A stretch of DNA of 20,349 nucleotides from Nitrosopolaris sp035691865 (GTDB lineage: Archaea > Thermoproteota > Nitrososphaeria > Nitrososphaerales > Nitrososphaeraceae). The DNA is taken from NCBI GenBank assembly GCA_035691865.1, contig DASSIM010000072.1:1-20349 (forward strand), given 5' to 3'. The notes beneath the pieces were generated by a model, which saw nothing but the letters and a program-made list of their open reading frames with translations, was not told the DNA's origin and did no database searches. A program made the position numbers and the translations under genes. Shown here piece after piece: positions 7,254-15,464 of the stretch; within the stretch, counting starts at the first letter, position 1; each line of letters begins with the position of its first letter.

Positions 7254-8702
7254 TTATTGAGGTTTAAATTCTCTGCTCTTGGTTTCCAGTTGCTTGCTAT
7301 AAAACACTGGAAAGCTTTCTGGTACAAAGTCTAAATCAAGAAACCTTGGAGGGAGTGTCTTAATTTGATGTAAGTGAAATCTTTGAATCTCTTTTATCGA
7401 GGGCATCTTAGGCAAGACTCCTTTATTAAGAATTTTTTGTAACACGGGAATTGAATCCACCGGTAGCTTCTCTTCATTTTCTAGTGCTATAAAGTCACTT
7501 TTTATTAATCCGTTTTCCAAGATTCTGTATATTTGCTTGGGGCCAGGATATGTTTTCTTTGCAGGACTAGTCTTAACTCTGTAGAATATTTTATCATCAA
7601 CTCTTCCTTCATTATTCCCATCTAATGGTGAGGACGGTACTTTTATCGCAACTAATTTGTAAACTCCATTCATAGCTGGATCATCTCTCGACGTGCTAAG
7701 CTCTGTCCCAACTCCGAAGGAGTCTATTGGGGCGCCCCTGTTAACGAGATCATGAATTAGATATTCATTGAGGTCTCCGCTTGCCATGATCTTTGTATTA
7801 ACGTAAGCGCCGCCAGAAGCATCATCCAGCACTCTTCTTGCTTCTAAACTTAAGGAATACAGATCCCCACTATCAAGTCTTATTCCAGCTGTATTGATTG
7901 CAGATTTAATTATCTTTTTTATAGCAGCGATACTATCATAGGTATCAACCAGCAAATATCCTGATGGGAATACTTTGCTAAATTCTTTAAATGCTTCTAC
8001 TTCTTTCTCAAAGCTCATTACAAAAGAGTGGGCCATTGTTCCAAAGATGGGTATTCCCAACTTGTATCCTGCAAGAGCATTCGAAGTTCCTATACAACCT
8101 GCTATGTAACTTGCTCTGGCTGCTAAGAGAGCTGCTTGTGGTCCATGGGCACGCCTTGATCCAAACTCTATGATGGACTTTCCTTTTGCTGCCGTAACTA
8201 TTCGTGATGCCTTGGTAGCTATCAAGCTTTGAAAATTCATCATAGATAGAATATATGTTTCAACTATTTGTGCCTCGATCATTGGAGCTTCAATTCTTAT
8301 GAGTGGCTCGTTAGGGAACAGAATAGTACCCTCAGGAACTGCCCAAACAGTACCTGTGAATTTGAGGTTTCTTAAATATTCAAAAAAATCTTCTCCCACA
8401 TCTTTGAAGACTTCGAGGGATTCTAGATAAGATAATTGTTCTTCGTTAAACCTTACATTCGTAAGAAAGTAAAGTACCTGTTCAAGACCCGCAGCTACTA
8501 AGTAAGACCTATTTCTTGGCAGCTTTCGGACAAACATTTCAAAGACGCCATTTTCATTCCTGTTGCAATCGCTCGTTGCTTTATCAGCCAGTCTAATGAA
8601 GTAGCGATAGTAATAGGCAGCAGCCATTGTCAATTCGTAAAAGTCTGTTGCCAGTGCAATATCTCTGCCATCTACGATTCCCGAGACCAATATGTCTTCC
8701 AA
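7254..8702 (-). CDS. pncB: Nicotinate phosphoribosyltransferase
   Basis: This enzyme converts nicotinate, PRPP and ATP to nicotinate mononucleotide in the Preiss-Handler NAD salvage route. The 482-residue frame is complete. DIALATDFYELTMAAAYY, near the start, is the N-terminal signature. FEMFVRKLPRNRSYLVAAG follows, and then EFGSRRAHGPQAALLAARAS with the phosphate-binding Arg/His residues. GTMAHSFVMSF is the catalytic His loop, and AGIRLDSGDL and FGVGTELSTS complete the phosphate site. A TGA lies just upstream in frame, so TTG 8702 is the first possible start and gives the correct N-terminus. The last codons lie in an ATT/TTA-rich stretch. No frameshift occurs over almost 1.5 kb, an internal control for sequence quality beside many broken genes. 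Confidence 0.95.
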   Translation of the reverse strand: MEDILVSGIVDGRDIALATDFYELTMAAAYYYRYFIRLADKATSDCNRNENGVFEMFVRKLPRNRSYLVAAGLEQVLYFLTNVRFNEEQLSYLESLEVFKDVGEDFFEYLRNLKFTGTVWAVPEGTILFPNEPLIRIEAPMIEAQIVETYILSMMNFQSLIATKASRIVTAAKGKSIIEFGSRRAHGPQAALLAARASYIAGCIGTSNALAGYKLGIPIFGTMAHSFVMSFEKEVEAFKEFSKVFPSGYLLVDTYDSIAAIKKIIKSAINTAGIRLDSGDLYSLSLEARRVLDDASGGAYVNTKIMASGDLNEYLIHDLVNRGAPIDSFGVGTELSTSRDDPAMNGVYKLVAIKVPSSPLDGNNEGRVDDKIFYRVKTSPAKKTYPGPKQIYRILENGLIKSDFIALENEEKLPVDSIPVLQKILNKGVLPKMPSIKEIQRFHLHQIKTLPPRFLDLDFVPESFPVFYSKQLETKSREFKPQ

Positions 8703-8907
8703 ATACTGTCAGCTAATCTTCTGTCGGTATCCGTATAACTTTTTCCTGAAAATCTTAGGTCACAATTGCAAGAAGTGATCTTGTAATAGTGACTCGATCA
8801 TGTCATTATATAGTCTGCCACGACCAAGAACACCGTTGATACATCTGTACTACTAGAACGATTCAAGATATGATCCCGCTAATTCTAAGATCCTTTGATT
8901 CTTCAAG

Positions 8908-9366
8908 CTATGCCTTTCTTTTTTCGACGATTCTTTCGGCTTTTGCACGGAAAAGAGAGACTTTTGCTCTAACACAGGCTTTGTAACATATTAAAAAATA
9001 AAGCAGGTCTTGTAGATTATTGTCATTACTTTTTTCTATATATTTAGATATGAAATACCTCCTAAGATCATTTCTTTTATAATAGTCAAGATCCATTGAA
9101 AGATGAGCTACGTCTTCTGCAATATCCGCATACCTTAGAGAATCATTGGACTCTATTCTGTTGTATAAGTAGAACCTACTAATTTTATTATTTATAATAA
9201 AGATGTTTCTTAGATACAAGTCACCATGTATTTCACGAATCTTGTCTTCTCTAATTCGCTTGTAGAATAATAAAGACAAGCGTCGATGAAACTTTCTTGC
9301 TAAATACTGTTGAAAAGATAGAATAGAATGCCCCAGTTGATGGATATCTATATGAGGCTTTTGCAA
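8908..9366 (-). pseudogene. Aminoglycoside-phosphotransferase-like kinase, C-terminal fragment
   Basis: The frame reads KRIREDKIREIHGDLYLRN, then IESNDSLRYADIAEDVAHLS and MDLDYYKRNDLRRYF. HGDLYLRN is the catalytic loop (HxDxxxxN) of the APH/choline-kinase fold. The order matches the second half of the COG2187-type kinases, which often carry an adenylate-kinase-like second domain. The N-lobe is absent. The frame is open only to a TAA about 33 bases above the TTG at 9366 and starts inside the protein. The family's metal-binding FD in YIFDCIE is YN here (YLYNRIE), so the DFG-like Asp is Asn. Half a protein with a lost metal ligand points to a dead gene. Substrate unknown. Confidence 0.62.
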
Positions 9367-9491
9367 TGGAGTACGCCACGCATGATGCAGACGTTAAAGC
9401 AATAAGCCACGCAATTATCGAACTCGGTCCGGCAAACATTGTAGCTAGCCTTAACTTGGCCATTGGTTTGGGGAAGATAGATATTGATTGA
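9366..9491 (+). other. Small plus-strand ORF, possible gene end or relic
   Basis: From ATG 9366 the frame reads MEYATHDADVKAISHAII, then ELGPANIVASLNLAIGLGKI, and stops at TGA 9489-9491. It is open upstream to a TAG at 9324-9326 and adds APVDGYLYEAF. Codons start mostly with a purine and use more G and C in third positions than the surroundings, which suggests true coding sequence. The opposite strand is also open here (9251-9520) and would encode a hydrophobic helix, but its translation is less convincing. It could be the last exon-like remainder of a longer conserved protein. I do not recognise the family. Confidence 0.35.
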
Positions 9492-9921
9492 TTGTTGGAC
9501 GGCTTCAAAGGAAGTTTCATAGACGACTCTGAGTCATCTGCTAAGTGATAAATTGTTAGTAGAACCTAAAACAGTATACGACCAATTTGGCCAATATTGG
9601 TTTGGGGACATTCTTCATAAGCATTAAAGAGCTGGGGTGATTTCATATAGTACCATTCGGTTTACTACTCTCTGCTAGTGCTGCTATTGAAAGAGGTTAA
9701 GTCAAGCCACTTCCTCAAGCCATCTTTCAAAATATTACTTCTAGTCTTGCTTGCTTCACCAATCGCTCATGTTCCTCGGTAGCCAAAGACGTCGTCGAGC
9801 CAGTCTAAAGATATTCTGGTGGCATAAGATAGTACTACGTAGTGCATTTTTTGCTAGAATAACTTGAAGGAGAAGTCGTATTTGTATTCACGCCATCATT
9901 CTGAGTGCTTTAATGATAGCG
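9492..9921. other. Gene-free stretch
   Basis: No convincing gene is visible here. A 24-codon minus-strand run around 9740-9810 (SLATEEHERLVKQARLEVIF) looks protein-like but is bounded by stops and cannot be assigned. It may be another relic. Confidence 0.3.
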
Positions 9922-10032
9922 TTATTGTTTGTATCTCTTTCTTATAGTAACTTCTGTTACTCCGGCTGCTTGTGCTAAATCTAACATTCTTTTGCTTGAT
10001 TCTGAAGAATATAATAATTTAAGTTCTGTGGT
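9922..10032 (-). pseudogene. Transcription factor B (TFIIB) C-terminal relic
   Basis: Between a TAG at 10033-10035 and a TAA at 9922-9924 the frame reads TELKLLYSSESSKRM, then LDLAQAAGVTEVTIRKRYKQ. AGVTEVTIR(N/K)RYK is the hallmark of the last helix-turn-helix of archaeal TFB, which contacts the BRE upstream of the TATA box. TFB normally has about 300 residues with an N-terminal zinc ribbon and two cyclin folds. Only the last 36 or so residues remain. Thaumarchaea usually hold several tfb copies, so loss of one is tolerable. Confidence 0.68.
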
Positions 10033-10094
10033 CTATGCTTGTTCAAACTTATTTGTGTGATATGAAAAAACAATATCTGACAATTTGACAACTT

Positions 10095-11822
10095 TCACTT
10101 AAGCGATTTAAGAAACTTTTCTAGAGACAGTGTATTAATAACATCTTTCCCTTCTGCCCACCCTCTTCTTGCTTGCGATATTCCAAATTTGAGAAAATGC
10201 AGATGTAATTTATCATGAGCATCAGAATCTATCGTGAGTTTACACCCATTCTCAACTGCAAGTTTGATGTACTCGTCTCGTAGATCTAATCTATCTGGTG
10301 AAGAGTCTACTTCAAGGATGGTATTTGTGTCTTTTGAAACATGTATTATTTTTTCTATATCTACATCTATAGACTGACGCTGCTGTATTACTCTACCGGT
10401 TGGATGAAAAAGTATATCCACATTAGGATTGGACATTGCTGATATCAGCCTTTTTGTTTGTTCCTTTTTTGGTAGAGAGAAATATGAGTGAACGGCAGCT
10501 CCCACAACATCAAATTCCTTAAGTATATTATTCTCTAGATCAAGACTGCCATCCTTAAGTATGTTCACCTCTACTCCTCTCAGAATAGTTATTCTTTCGT
10601 CGTCCTTTATCTCTTGATTGGTCCTCTCTATTTCCTTTTTTTGTTTCTCAAGTTTCTCTTTGTTTAATCCATGTGCAATTCCCAGCATTCTAGAATGATC
10701 TGTAATAGCAATATATTCAAGACCTATTGCTCTTGCAGCTTGACCCATCTCTATTATAGAATTGTTGCCATCTGTCCAATTGGTATGAATCTGAATATCT
10801 CCCCTCAAGCCATTATAATCAATCAGTTCGGGTAGTCTACCCTTTCTTGCCACCTCTATCTCACCTTTGTCTTCCCTTAACTCTGGTGGTATCCATGCTA
10901 ATCCAAGGCTCGAATAGATATCTTCCTCTAACCTTCCTGCAAGCTGATGATTTCTTTTATCATATAGACCATATTCATTCAGTTTGTATCCTTTATGTAA
11001 TGCAATTGTCCTAAGCACAACATTATGTTGCTTGTTGCCGGTAAAATATTGAAGTGCAGCACCAAAACTCTCTTCAGGCACAATTCTTAAATCGCAATCA
11101 ATTCCACTTTGTAATCTAACCATTGATTTTGTGATTCCTTTGGTGTGAATATACTCAAGTTCAGGCATTGTTGTGAAAAAATCCATTACTTCGTCAGGTT
11201 CATCGGATACGGCCAAGAAATCTGCATAGCCTATGGATTCCTTCATTCTTCTTGCTGAGCCTGCCAGTTCCACCTTCTTTACTGAATCTAGTCTTCTCAA
11301 ACGATTACAAATGTCTTCTAGTATATCCAATACTAAACCAAGAATAAACCTCCCACCATGACTTTTCTTGAAGAACTCTATACCATGCAATATCTGTTCT
11401 TCGCTTTTTTCGCCAAAACCTGGGAGGTTTCTTATTCGTTGTTCTTTGGCTGCTATTTCGAGTTGTTCAACGTTAGTTATCCCTAACTCTTCATAGAGCA
11501 CTTTCACCGTCTTTGCCCCTATTCCTTCTATAGATGCGAGAGAAGTTACATCAACAGGAATTTGACTTTTTAACTGTTCATAGTATTGGAGTTTGCCGGT
11601 GCGTATTAATTCAGACAGTTTCTCTGCTATGCTCTTCCCTATTCCTGGGAGTTCCATCAGTGAACTAATCCCTCCTTTCTTGTAAATGGTTAAAAGATCA
11701 TCACTTAGAGATCCGATGTATAGAGCTGCTTTTTCGTAAGCCCTAGGCTTGAACTTTTCTCCCTTCATCTCTTCAAAAATGGCGATTTCATGAAGGATTT
11801 TGGCAATTTCATAGTTCTTCAA
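10095..11822 (-). CDS. polX: PolX: family X DNA polymerase with PHP domain
   Basis: This full-length 575-residue repair polymerase has an N-terminal 8-kDa/helix-hairpin-helix part (LPGIGKSIAEKL at 58-69; GIGAKTVKVL about 100-109; NLPGFGEKSEEQI about 132-144). A palm follows with AGSARRMKESIGYADFLAV (187-205), IDCDLRIV (241-248) and TGNKQHN (261-267). The C-terminal PHP domain (RGDIQIHTNWTDG about 340-352, ITDHSRMLGIAHGL, GVEVNIL, VVGAAVHS, FHPTGR, IDSDAHD) is expected to provide 3'-5' exonuclease or 3'-phosphatase activity. Family X palms have Gly-Asp-x-Asp; here the first catalytic Asp is Tyr199 (GYAD), while Asp201 and Asp244 remain. That could abolish synthesis but leave the PHP nuclease. 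The start is TTG 11822, which gives the typical N-terminus MKNYEIAKIL. Confidence 0.93.
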   Translation of the reverse strand: MKNYEIAKILHEIAIFEEMKGEKFKPRAYEKAALYIGSLSDDLLTIYKKGGISSLMELPGIGKSIAEKLSELIRTGKLQYYEQLKSQIPVDVTSLASIEGIGAKTVKVLYEELGITNVEQLEIAAKEQRIRNLPGFGEKSEEQILHGIEFFKKSHGGRFILGLVLDILEDICNRLRRLDSVKKVELAGSARRMKESIGYADFLAVSDEPDEVMDFFTTMPELEYIHTKGITKSMVRLQSGIDCDLRIVPEESFGAALQYFTGNKQHNVVLRTIALHKGYKLNEYGLYDKRNHQLAGRLEEDIYSSLGLAWIPPELREDKGEIEVARKGRLPELIDYNGLRGDIQIHTNWTDGNNSIIEMGQAARAIGLEYIAITDHSRMLGIAHGLNKEKLEKQKKEIERTNQEIKDDERITILRGVEVNILKDGSLDLENNILKEFDVVGAAVHSYFSLPKKEQTKRLISAMSNPNVDILFHPTGRVIQQRQSIDVDIEKIIHVSKDTNTILEVDSSPDRLDLRDEYIKLAVENGCKLTIDSDAHDKLHLHFLKFGISQARRGWAEGKDVINTLSLEKFLKSLK

Positions 11823-12032
11823 TCATGATATTCCCTCAATAGTCTAATTTAGGTGTCTGTTTCGTATCTCAAATTAGCAATGTCCATTGGTATTATCAGA
11901 TATTCAATACCTATCTTGGCTTTTCAATTACAGATAGAGTAGGATGCTTAGGATACGTGGTCCCTCGACTATTTCAATATTGCCCCCAACGCAATCTTCG
12001 GTTGGTGGAGGAACAAGACTTGTACCCTTAAT

Positions 12033-12197
12033 GAAATTGAAATGAGAATCTGTTGCACATCGATAATTGGAGCAAGTTCAAGAAGAGAAGTGTTCTTTGA
12101 AGATAGAGCCGACGCCATGCTCGGCGACACTGAGCACAAAATATTAGTGAGTTACGCAAATTGTCCTGTTCTGGTAGTGCATGTGAAATCTAAATGA
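12033..12197 (+). pseudogene. Universal stress protein C-terminal relic
   Basis: The frame ending at TGA 12195-12197 reads SSRREVFFEDRADAMLGDTE, then HKILVSYANCPVLVVHVKSK. The YANCPVLVV ending and the preceding G(D/S)..HKIL helix are the end of a UspA domain. The N-terminal two thirds and any start are missing. It stands just before the P-type ATPase promoter. It belongs to a different subtype from the copies at 3112 and 17345, because it lacks the G-x2-G-x9-G pattern. Confidence 0.6.
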
Positions 12198-12237
12198 TGA
12201 AATCGAGAATATGATTCAAACCTTCTATTCAATGATG

Positions 12238-12246
12238 CTTTTAAAT
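12238..12246 (+). promoter_or_regulatory. TATA-like box before the P-type ATPase gene
   Basis: CTTTTAAAT lies about 38-46 bases before ATG 12284, consistent with an archaeal TATA element and a leader of 10-20 bases. Confidence 0.35.
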
Positions 12247-12283
12247 GCTTCTAGCTGATTATTAGCGCTGACAAGGGACCTCT

Positions 12284-13794
12284 ATGACGAATCAAGAACT
12301 AGACTATTATTGGAGTATCACTACTGCTGATCTTTTTCGGCAGTTTGATAATACCTCAACTGAAGAAGAAAAAAGACAACAACTCCAAGAGGCAGGATTA
12401 ACGTCTACAGAATCAAATCTGAGACTATCCAAATATGGTGAGAACATTATAGAGGAAAAAAAGAAAGCAAATTTACTATCATTACTAATCTCTCAATTCA
12501 AAAGTCCGATAATAATTATTTTTATTTTCACTTCTATATTAGCATTTTTCCTTGGTCAAACTGAGGATTCTTTAATCATTATTTCAATCGTAATTGTAAG
12601 CGGACTACTTGGATTCTGGCAAGAAAAAGGAGCTACAGATGCCATTACTAAATTGTTGGAAATTGTACAGCTAAAAACTACAGTATTGCGCGATAGCAAG
12701 CCACAAGAAATACCTTCTGAAAATGTCGTTCCTGGTGACATAGTTATGCTAAAATCGGGAGACAGTGTATCTGCAGATCGTATACTCATTGAGTCAAACG
12801 ATCTTTTTGTAAATGAAGCAACATTAACTGGAGAAAGCTATCCTGAAGAGAAATCTGCAAACACATTACCAAGAGAAACACCACTTAGAGAAAGAACAAA
12901 CTCTATTTTTATGGGCACCTTTGTATTCAGTGGCACAGCAAAGGTGCTAGTGATTAAAACGGGGGCCAGTACTGAGCTAGGCAAAATATCGGATAGGTTA
13001 GGGCGAAAGGCACCGGAGACAGAATTTGAAATGGGTGTAAGAAGATTTGGATATTTCCTTATGGAAATAACATTGATGTTAGTCGTTTCTATTCTTGTAA
13101 TCAATGTATATTTTGGTAGACCTATAGTAGAATCATTTTTGTTCTCCTTGGCATAAGCTATTGGGCTCAGCCCACAACTTTTACCTGCAATTATTAGCAT
13201 TAACCTATCTCATAGTGCAAAGAGAATGGCGAAAGAAAAAGTAATTGTAAAACGCCTTACATCTATAGAAAATCTTGAAAGCATGAACGTACTTTGCTCA
13301 GATAAAACAGGAACCTTGACGATTGGTGAAGTAAAGCTGCAATCTGAAATAGATGTAGAAGGCAATACCAACAATAGGTTCTCCTTCATGCCTATCTTAA
13401 TTTTGTCTTTGAAACTGGTTTTTCAAATCCAATTGATACAGCCATCAAAGCCTTTTGTTCTCAACAATTTGATATTTCAGGATGTAGCAAATTGGATGAA
13501 ATTCCATATGATTTTATTCGTAAACGGTTAAGCATTCTGATCTCATTATCCTCATCATCATTTCCAATTGAATACATGACATCATCAACAACAAAAACAA
13601 AGACTGCAACAAAACATCTTATGATCACTAAAGGGGCTTTACATAATGTACTTGATGTATGTTCATATGCTGAAATGGCTGTGCTAAGAAGAGAAGATGT
13701 CTCTCTAAGGAGGGGTTATATGCTATATGGCGCAGATTCCTACTATGGATTTCGTTGCAGAGTTGAATTGATAATAGATTGCTGTTGGGACTGA
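12284..13794 (+). pseudogene. P-type cation ATPase (MgtA-like), broken and truncated
   Basis: The first 290 codons give the N-terminal cation-ATPase domain (LSKYGENII), membrane helices near 75-110, the actuator TGES loop (182-185) and TM3. TAA 13154-13156 then interrupts the frame. The same frame continues at once with AIGLSPQLLPAII, the ion-binding TM4, and KRLTSIENLESMNVLCSDKTGTLT, whose Asp (13301-13303) is the phosphorylated residue. Around 13380 the frame shifts by one. The other frame carries HAYLNFVFETGFSNPIDTAI, then KLDEIPYDFIRKRLSIL and MITKGALHNVLDVC, the nucleotide-binding domain. Sequence after that loses resemblance. The hinge GDGxND motif and TM5-10 are absent. The order matches MgtA/MgtB-type Mg-transporting ATPases. 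Three independent lesions make it dead. Confidence 0.88.
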
Positions 13795-14296
13795 AGCAGT
13801 ACTGACTGTGGCCGTTGCAACTTGACTGAGTTGTTACTATCACTGAGGTTAAACTTTTTGGATTATTATCTAACTTCTCATCAATACACGAGGAGGGGGC
13901 AGAAGGAAGGGCCTAACAAGAAACCATGAGAGCAGAGGTGATCGGAGATCAAAGAAGGTTAATATGAACAAAAAGGAAGAATAATCTGATATTTTCAAGG
14001 ATGGCATGGTCAACGAAAGAGTGGATATAGTAAAGTAATAAAGTGAAAAAGAACGTAAGAGGAAGTACTCATTTTGACTACTGCAAGATCAAATTGATAG
14101 TGACCCCAGCTAGTAATTGATGTGTTTACACTAGCTGGTCTCGCAAATTATTTGGGGTATAGCTAGTAGTAGTACTTACATAGATAGGTGACACTTTCAA
14201 ATACCCAGCTAGCCGTAAAGATTTACAGGAGCTGAGTCAGCAGCGTCAAAAGCTTGTGAAACAAATAATAATTTATGCTAATAGCAAAAAGCTGGC
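13795..14296. other. Gene-free stretch with purine-rich part and AGCTAG cluster
   Basis: I find no gene here. Bases 13885-14080 are purine-rich on the plus strand and broken by stops in all frames. From 14106 to 14212 the hexamer AGCTAG (or its complement) occurs four times, at 14108, 14131, 14161 and 14207, two of them in the inverted repeat listed separately. Confidence 0.4.
14106..14138. repeat. Perfect 9-bp inverted repeat
   Basis: CCAGCTAGT (14106-14114) and ACTAGCTGG (14130-14138) are exact complements with a 15-base loop. They could form a hairpin in RNA or DNA, or be an operator for a dimeric regulator. GAC at 14102-14104 and GTC at 14138-14140 lengthen the symmetry imperfectly. Confidence 0.6.
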
Positions 14297-14641
14297 TTAC
14301 AATATATCCGCTAAAGCAGCCTTCACCATCGCCACTTCCTTATCCGCTCCTATAAAGATAGGACTTACACATGGCAATTTGTTAAGGACAACCTTCTTAG
14401 AGTGTTCTAGGTCTTTGTGATAACATGAGAATGCGTCACAAATAATCTGATTGTTATCAGTGATATAGGACTCCCTTCGCTCACCTACTAATTTTTGAAT
14501 TTTATCTGCAAACACAAAAAGATCATTTTTAATAATGTCATTTCCCGCCTGGATTTCTTCGTTTTTATCCTGGGCCAAGTGCCTAAGCCTTTTTGCATAA
14601 TGCGCCAGTGCTCTATCACGCACTTCTAAGAATTCACTCAT
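14297..14641 (-). CDS. Small helical protein of unknown function
   Basis: This 114-residue protein starts at ATG 14641 with MSEFLEVRDRALAHYAKRLR and reads as mostly charged amphipathic helix to about residue 55. A helix-loop segment with CDAFSCYHKDLEHSKK follows, then KLPCVSPIFIGADKEVAMV. Cys and His residues in CDAFSCYH could bind a metal, but no known motif fits. There is no signal peptide or membrane segment. It is followed by the AGCTAG-rich stretch, and a directly repeated 12-mer lies at its start. The family is not recognised. The frame is intact and the composition protein-like, in a region where nearly everything else is broken. Confidence 0.55.
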   Translation of the reverse strand: MSEFLEVRDRALAHYAKRLRHLAQDKNEEIQAGNDIIKNDLFVFADKIQKLVGERRESYITDNNQIICDAFSCYHKDLEHSKKVVLNKLPCVSPIFIGADKEVAMVKAALADIL

Positions 14642-14674
14642 TGTCTAACATCTTTTTGTTTTTCATTGTCTAAC
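14638..14674. repeat. Tandem 12-bp direct repeat at the start of the helical-protein gene
   Basis: TCATTGTCTAAC occurs exactly at 14638-14649 and 14663-14674, 25 bases apart centre to centre. On the minus strand each copy contains an ATG; the copy nearer the gene supplies the start codon. The upstream copy would start an 11-codon ORF that overlaps the gene start in another frame. This may be a local duplication or a regulator site. Confidence 0.5.
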
Positions 14675-14702
14675 TCACTCTGGTCTCTTTTCCCATGTGT
14701 CA

Positions 14703-14711
14703 GTATATAAG
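14703..14711 (-). promoter_or_regulatory. TATA-like box of the helical-protein gene
   Basis: The minus strand reads CTTATATAC, about 62-70 bases before ATG 14641. Initiation about 25 bases downstream would leave a leader of roughly 40 bases containing the repeated 12-mer. Confidence 0.4.
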
Positions 14712-14817
14712 TGGTTTGTCTTAGAATCTCTAGAACTTGTTCCTGCCCTTTCTGCAGTGTATGTATTTATTCTTGCATTGGTCTGAATTTCCATTTGCTT
14801 TAATTTCCTTGTAGGCA

Positions 14818-14859
14818 TCATCCGTCGAAGGGTAACTGCAGTTAACCGTTGAAGGATGA
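14818..14859. repeat. 42-bp interrupted palindrome
   Basis: TCATCC (14818-14823) pairs with GGATGA (14854-14859), and the centre GTTAACTGCAGTTAAC-like core is nearly palindromic (AACTGCAGTT is exact). GTCGAAGG and GTTGAAGG flank the core as near direct repeats. It lies just upstream of the proteasome-beta relic. Confidence 0.45.
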
Positions 14860-14920
14860 GTTAGTGTATAGACTAGATTCTAGATTCAGGTACGCAGTGG
14901 AAGTAAGGCACACATCTTGG

Positions 14921-15139
14921 TTCCAAGAGAATCTAACTGTAAATGATGCTTACAAAATAGCAATATAAGCAATTGCAGCAGTCATCAGAAGAAACTCAGG
15001 TACTGGTGATGGCATCAATGTCGTTATTATAGATAAAGATGGCTATCGTGAGCTGTCGAAGGAAATGAAAAAGGCTGTAAGTGTAGTTTACAAAGAAAGC
15101 TTTTTTACTAGATATGGCACAGCAGCATTATCATCTTGA
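14921..15139 (+). pseudogene. Proteasome beta subunit, C-terminal relic
   Basis: The frame reads FQENLTVNDAYKIAI, a TAA at 14966-14968, then AIAAVIRRNSGTGDGINVVI, IDKDGYRELSKEMKK and on to TGA 15137-15139. The pattern ..LTVNDAYKIAI.AI..A..R...TGDGI.V.VIdkdGYREL is the last helices and strands of the 20S proteasome beta subunit, downstream of the catalytic core. The N-terminal Thr and active-site Lys/Asp are not in the window. Before base 14921 the frame stays open but no longer looks like a proteasome. A second, working beta gene must exist elsewhere if the cell has proteasomes. Confidence 0.72.
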
Positions 15140-15464
15140 GATACTAAATAATAGTATATCGCTATTAGTCATTGCACTCCTTATATTATGTATCTTTTAA
15201 TATTTGAACAGTTCCCATCACGAAGCTATTGCAATAATAAAAAGCTAGTTCAGATCTAATATCGAGAGGTAATATTTGTTTATCGAAAATATTATATTTT
15301 TTGTAACCAAGCATTTTTTCGTTACGTTCTTCTCACTTTGAAATGCAAAATTGATACAACCGTAAATGATGTATTGTTTGTATATGATAATTTTCGGTGT
15401 TTAGTATACCAATGATTAAACCTAGAAGTAAATCATGAAACCTAATAGATCAAACTCCCGATAC
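15140..15464. other. Gene-free stretch
   Basis: This is very AT-rich sequence with stops in every frame on both strands. I see no gene, RNA gene or strong repeat. Confidence 0.4.

Noticed and set aside
7232..7260. ATT/TTA tandem triplets at the end of pncB.
   Set aside because: A short simple-sequence run of the kind expected in AT-rich DNA; no array or CRISPR-like spacing.
9251..9520. Minus-strand ORF of 89 codons with a hydrophobic helix, possibly an amino-acid permease piece.
   Set aside because: The opposite strand reads more like a conserved protein, the helix similarity is generic, and the ORF overlaps the APH-like relic.
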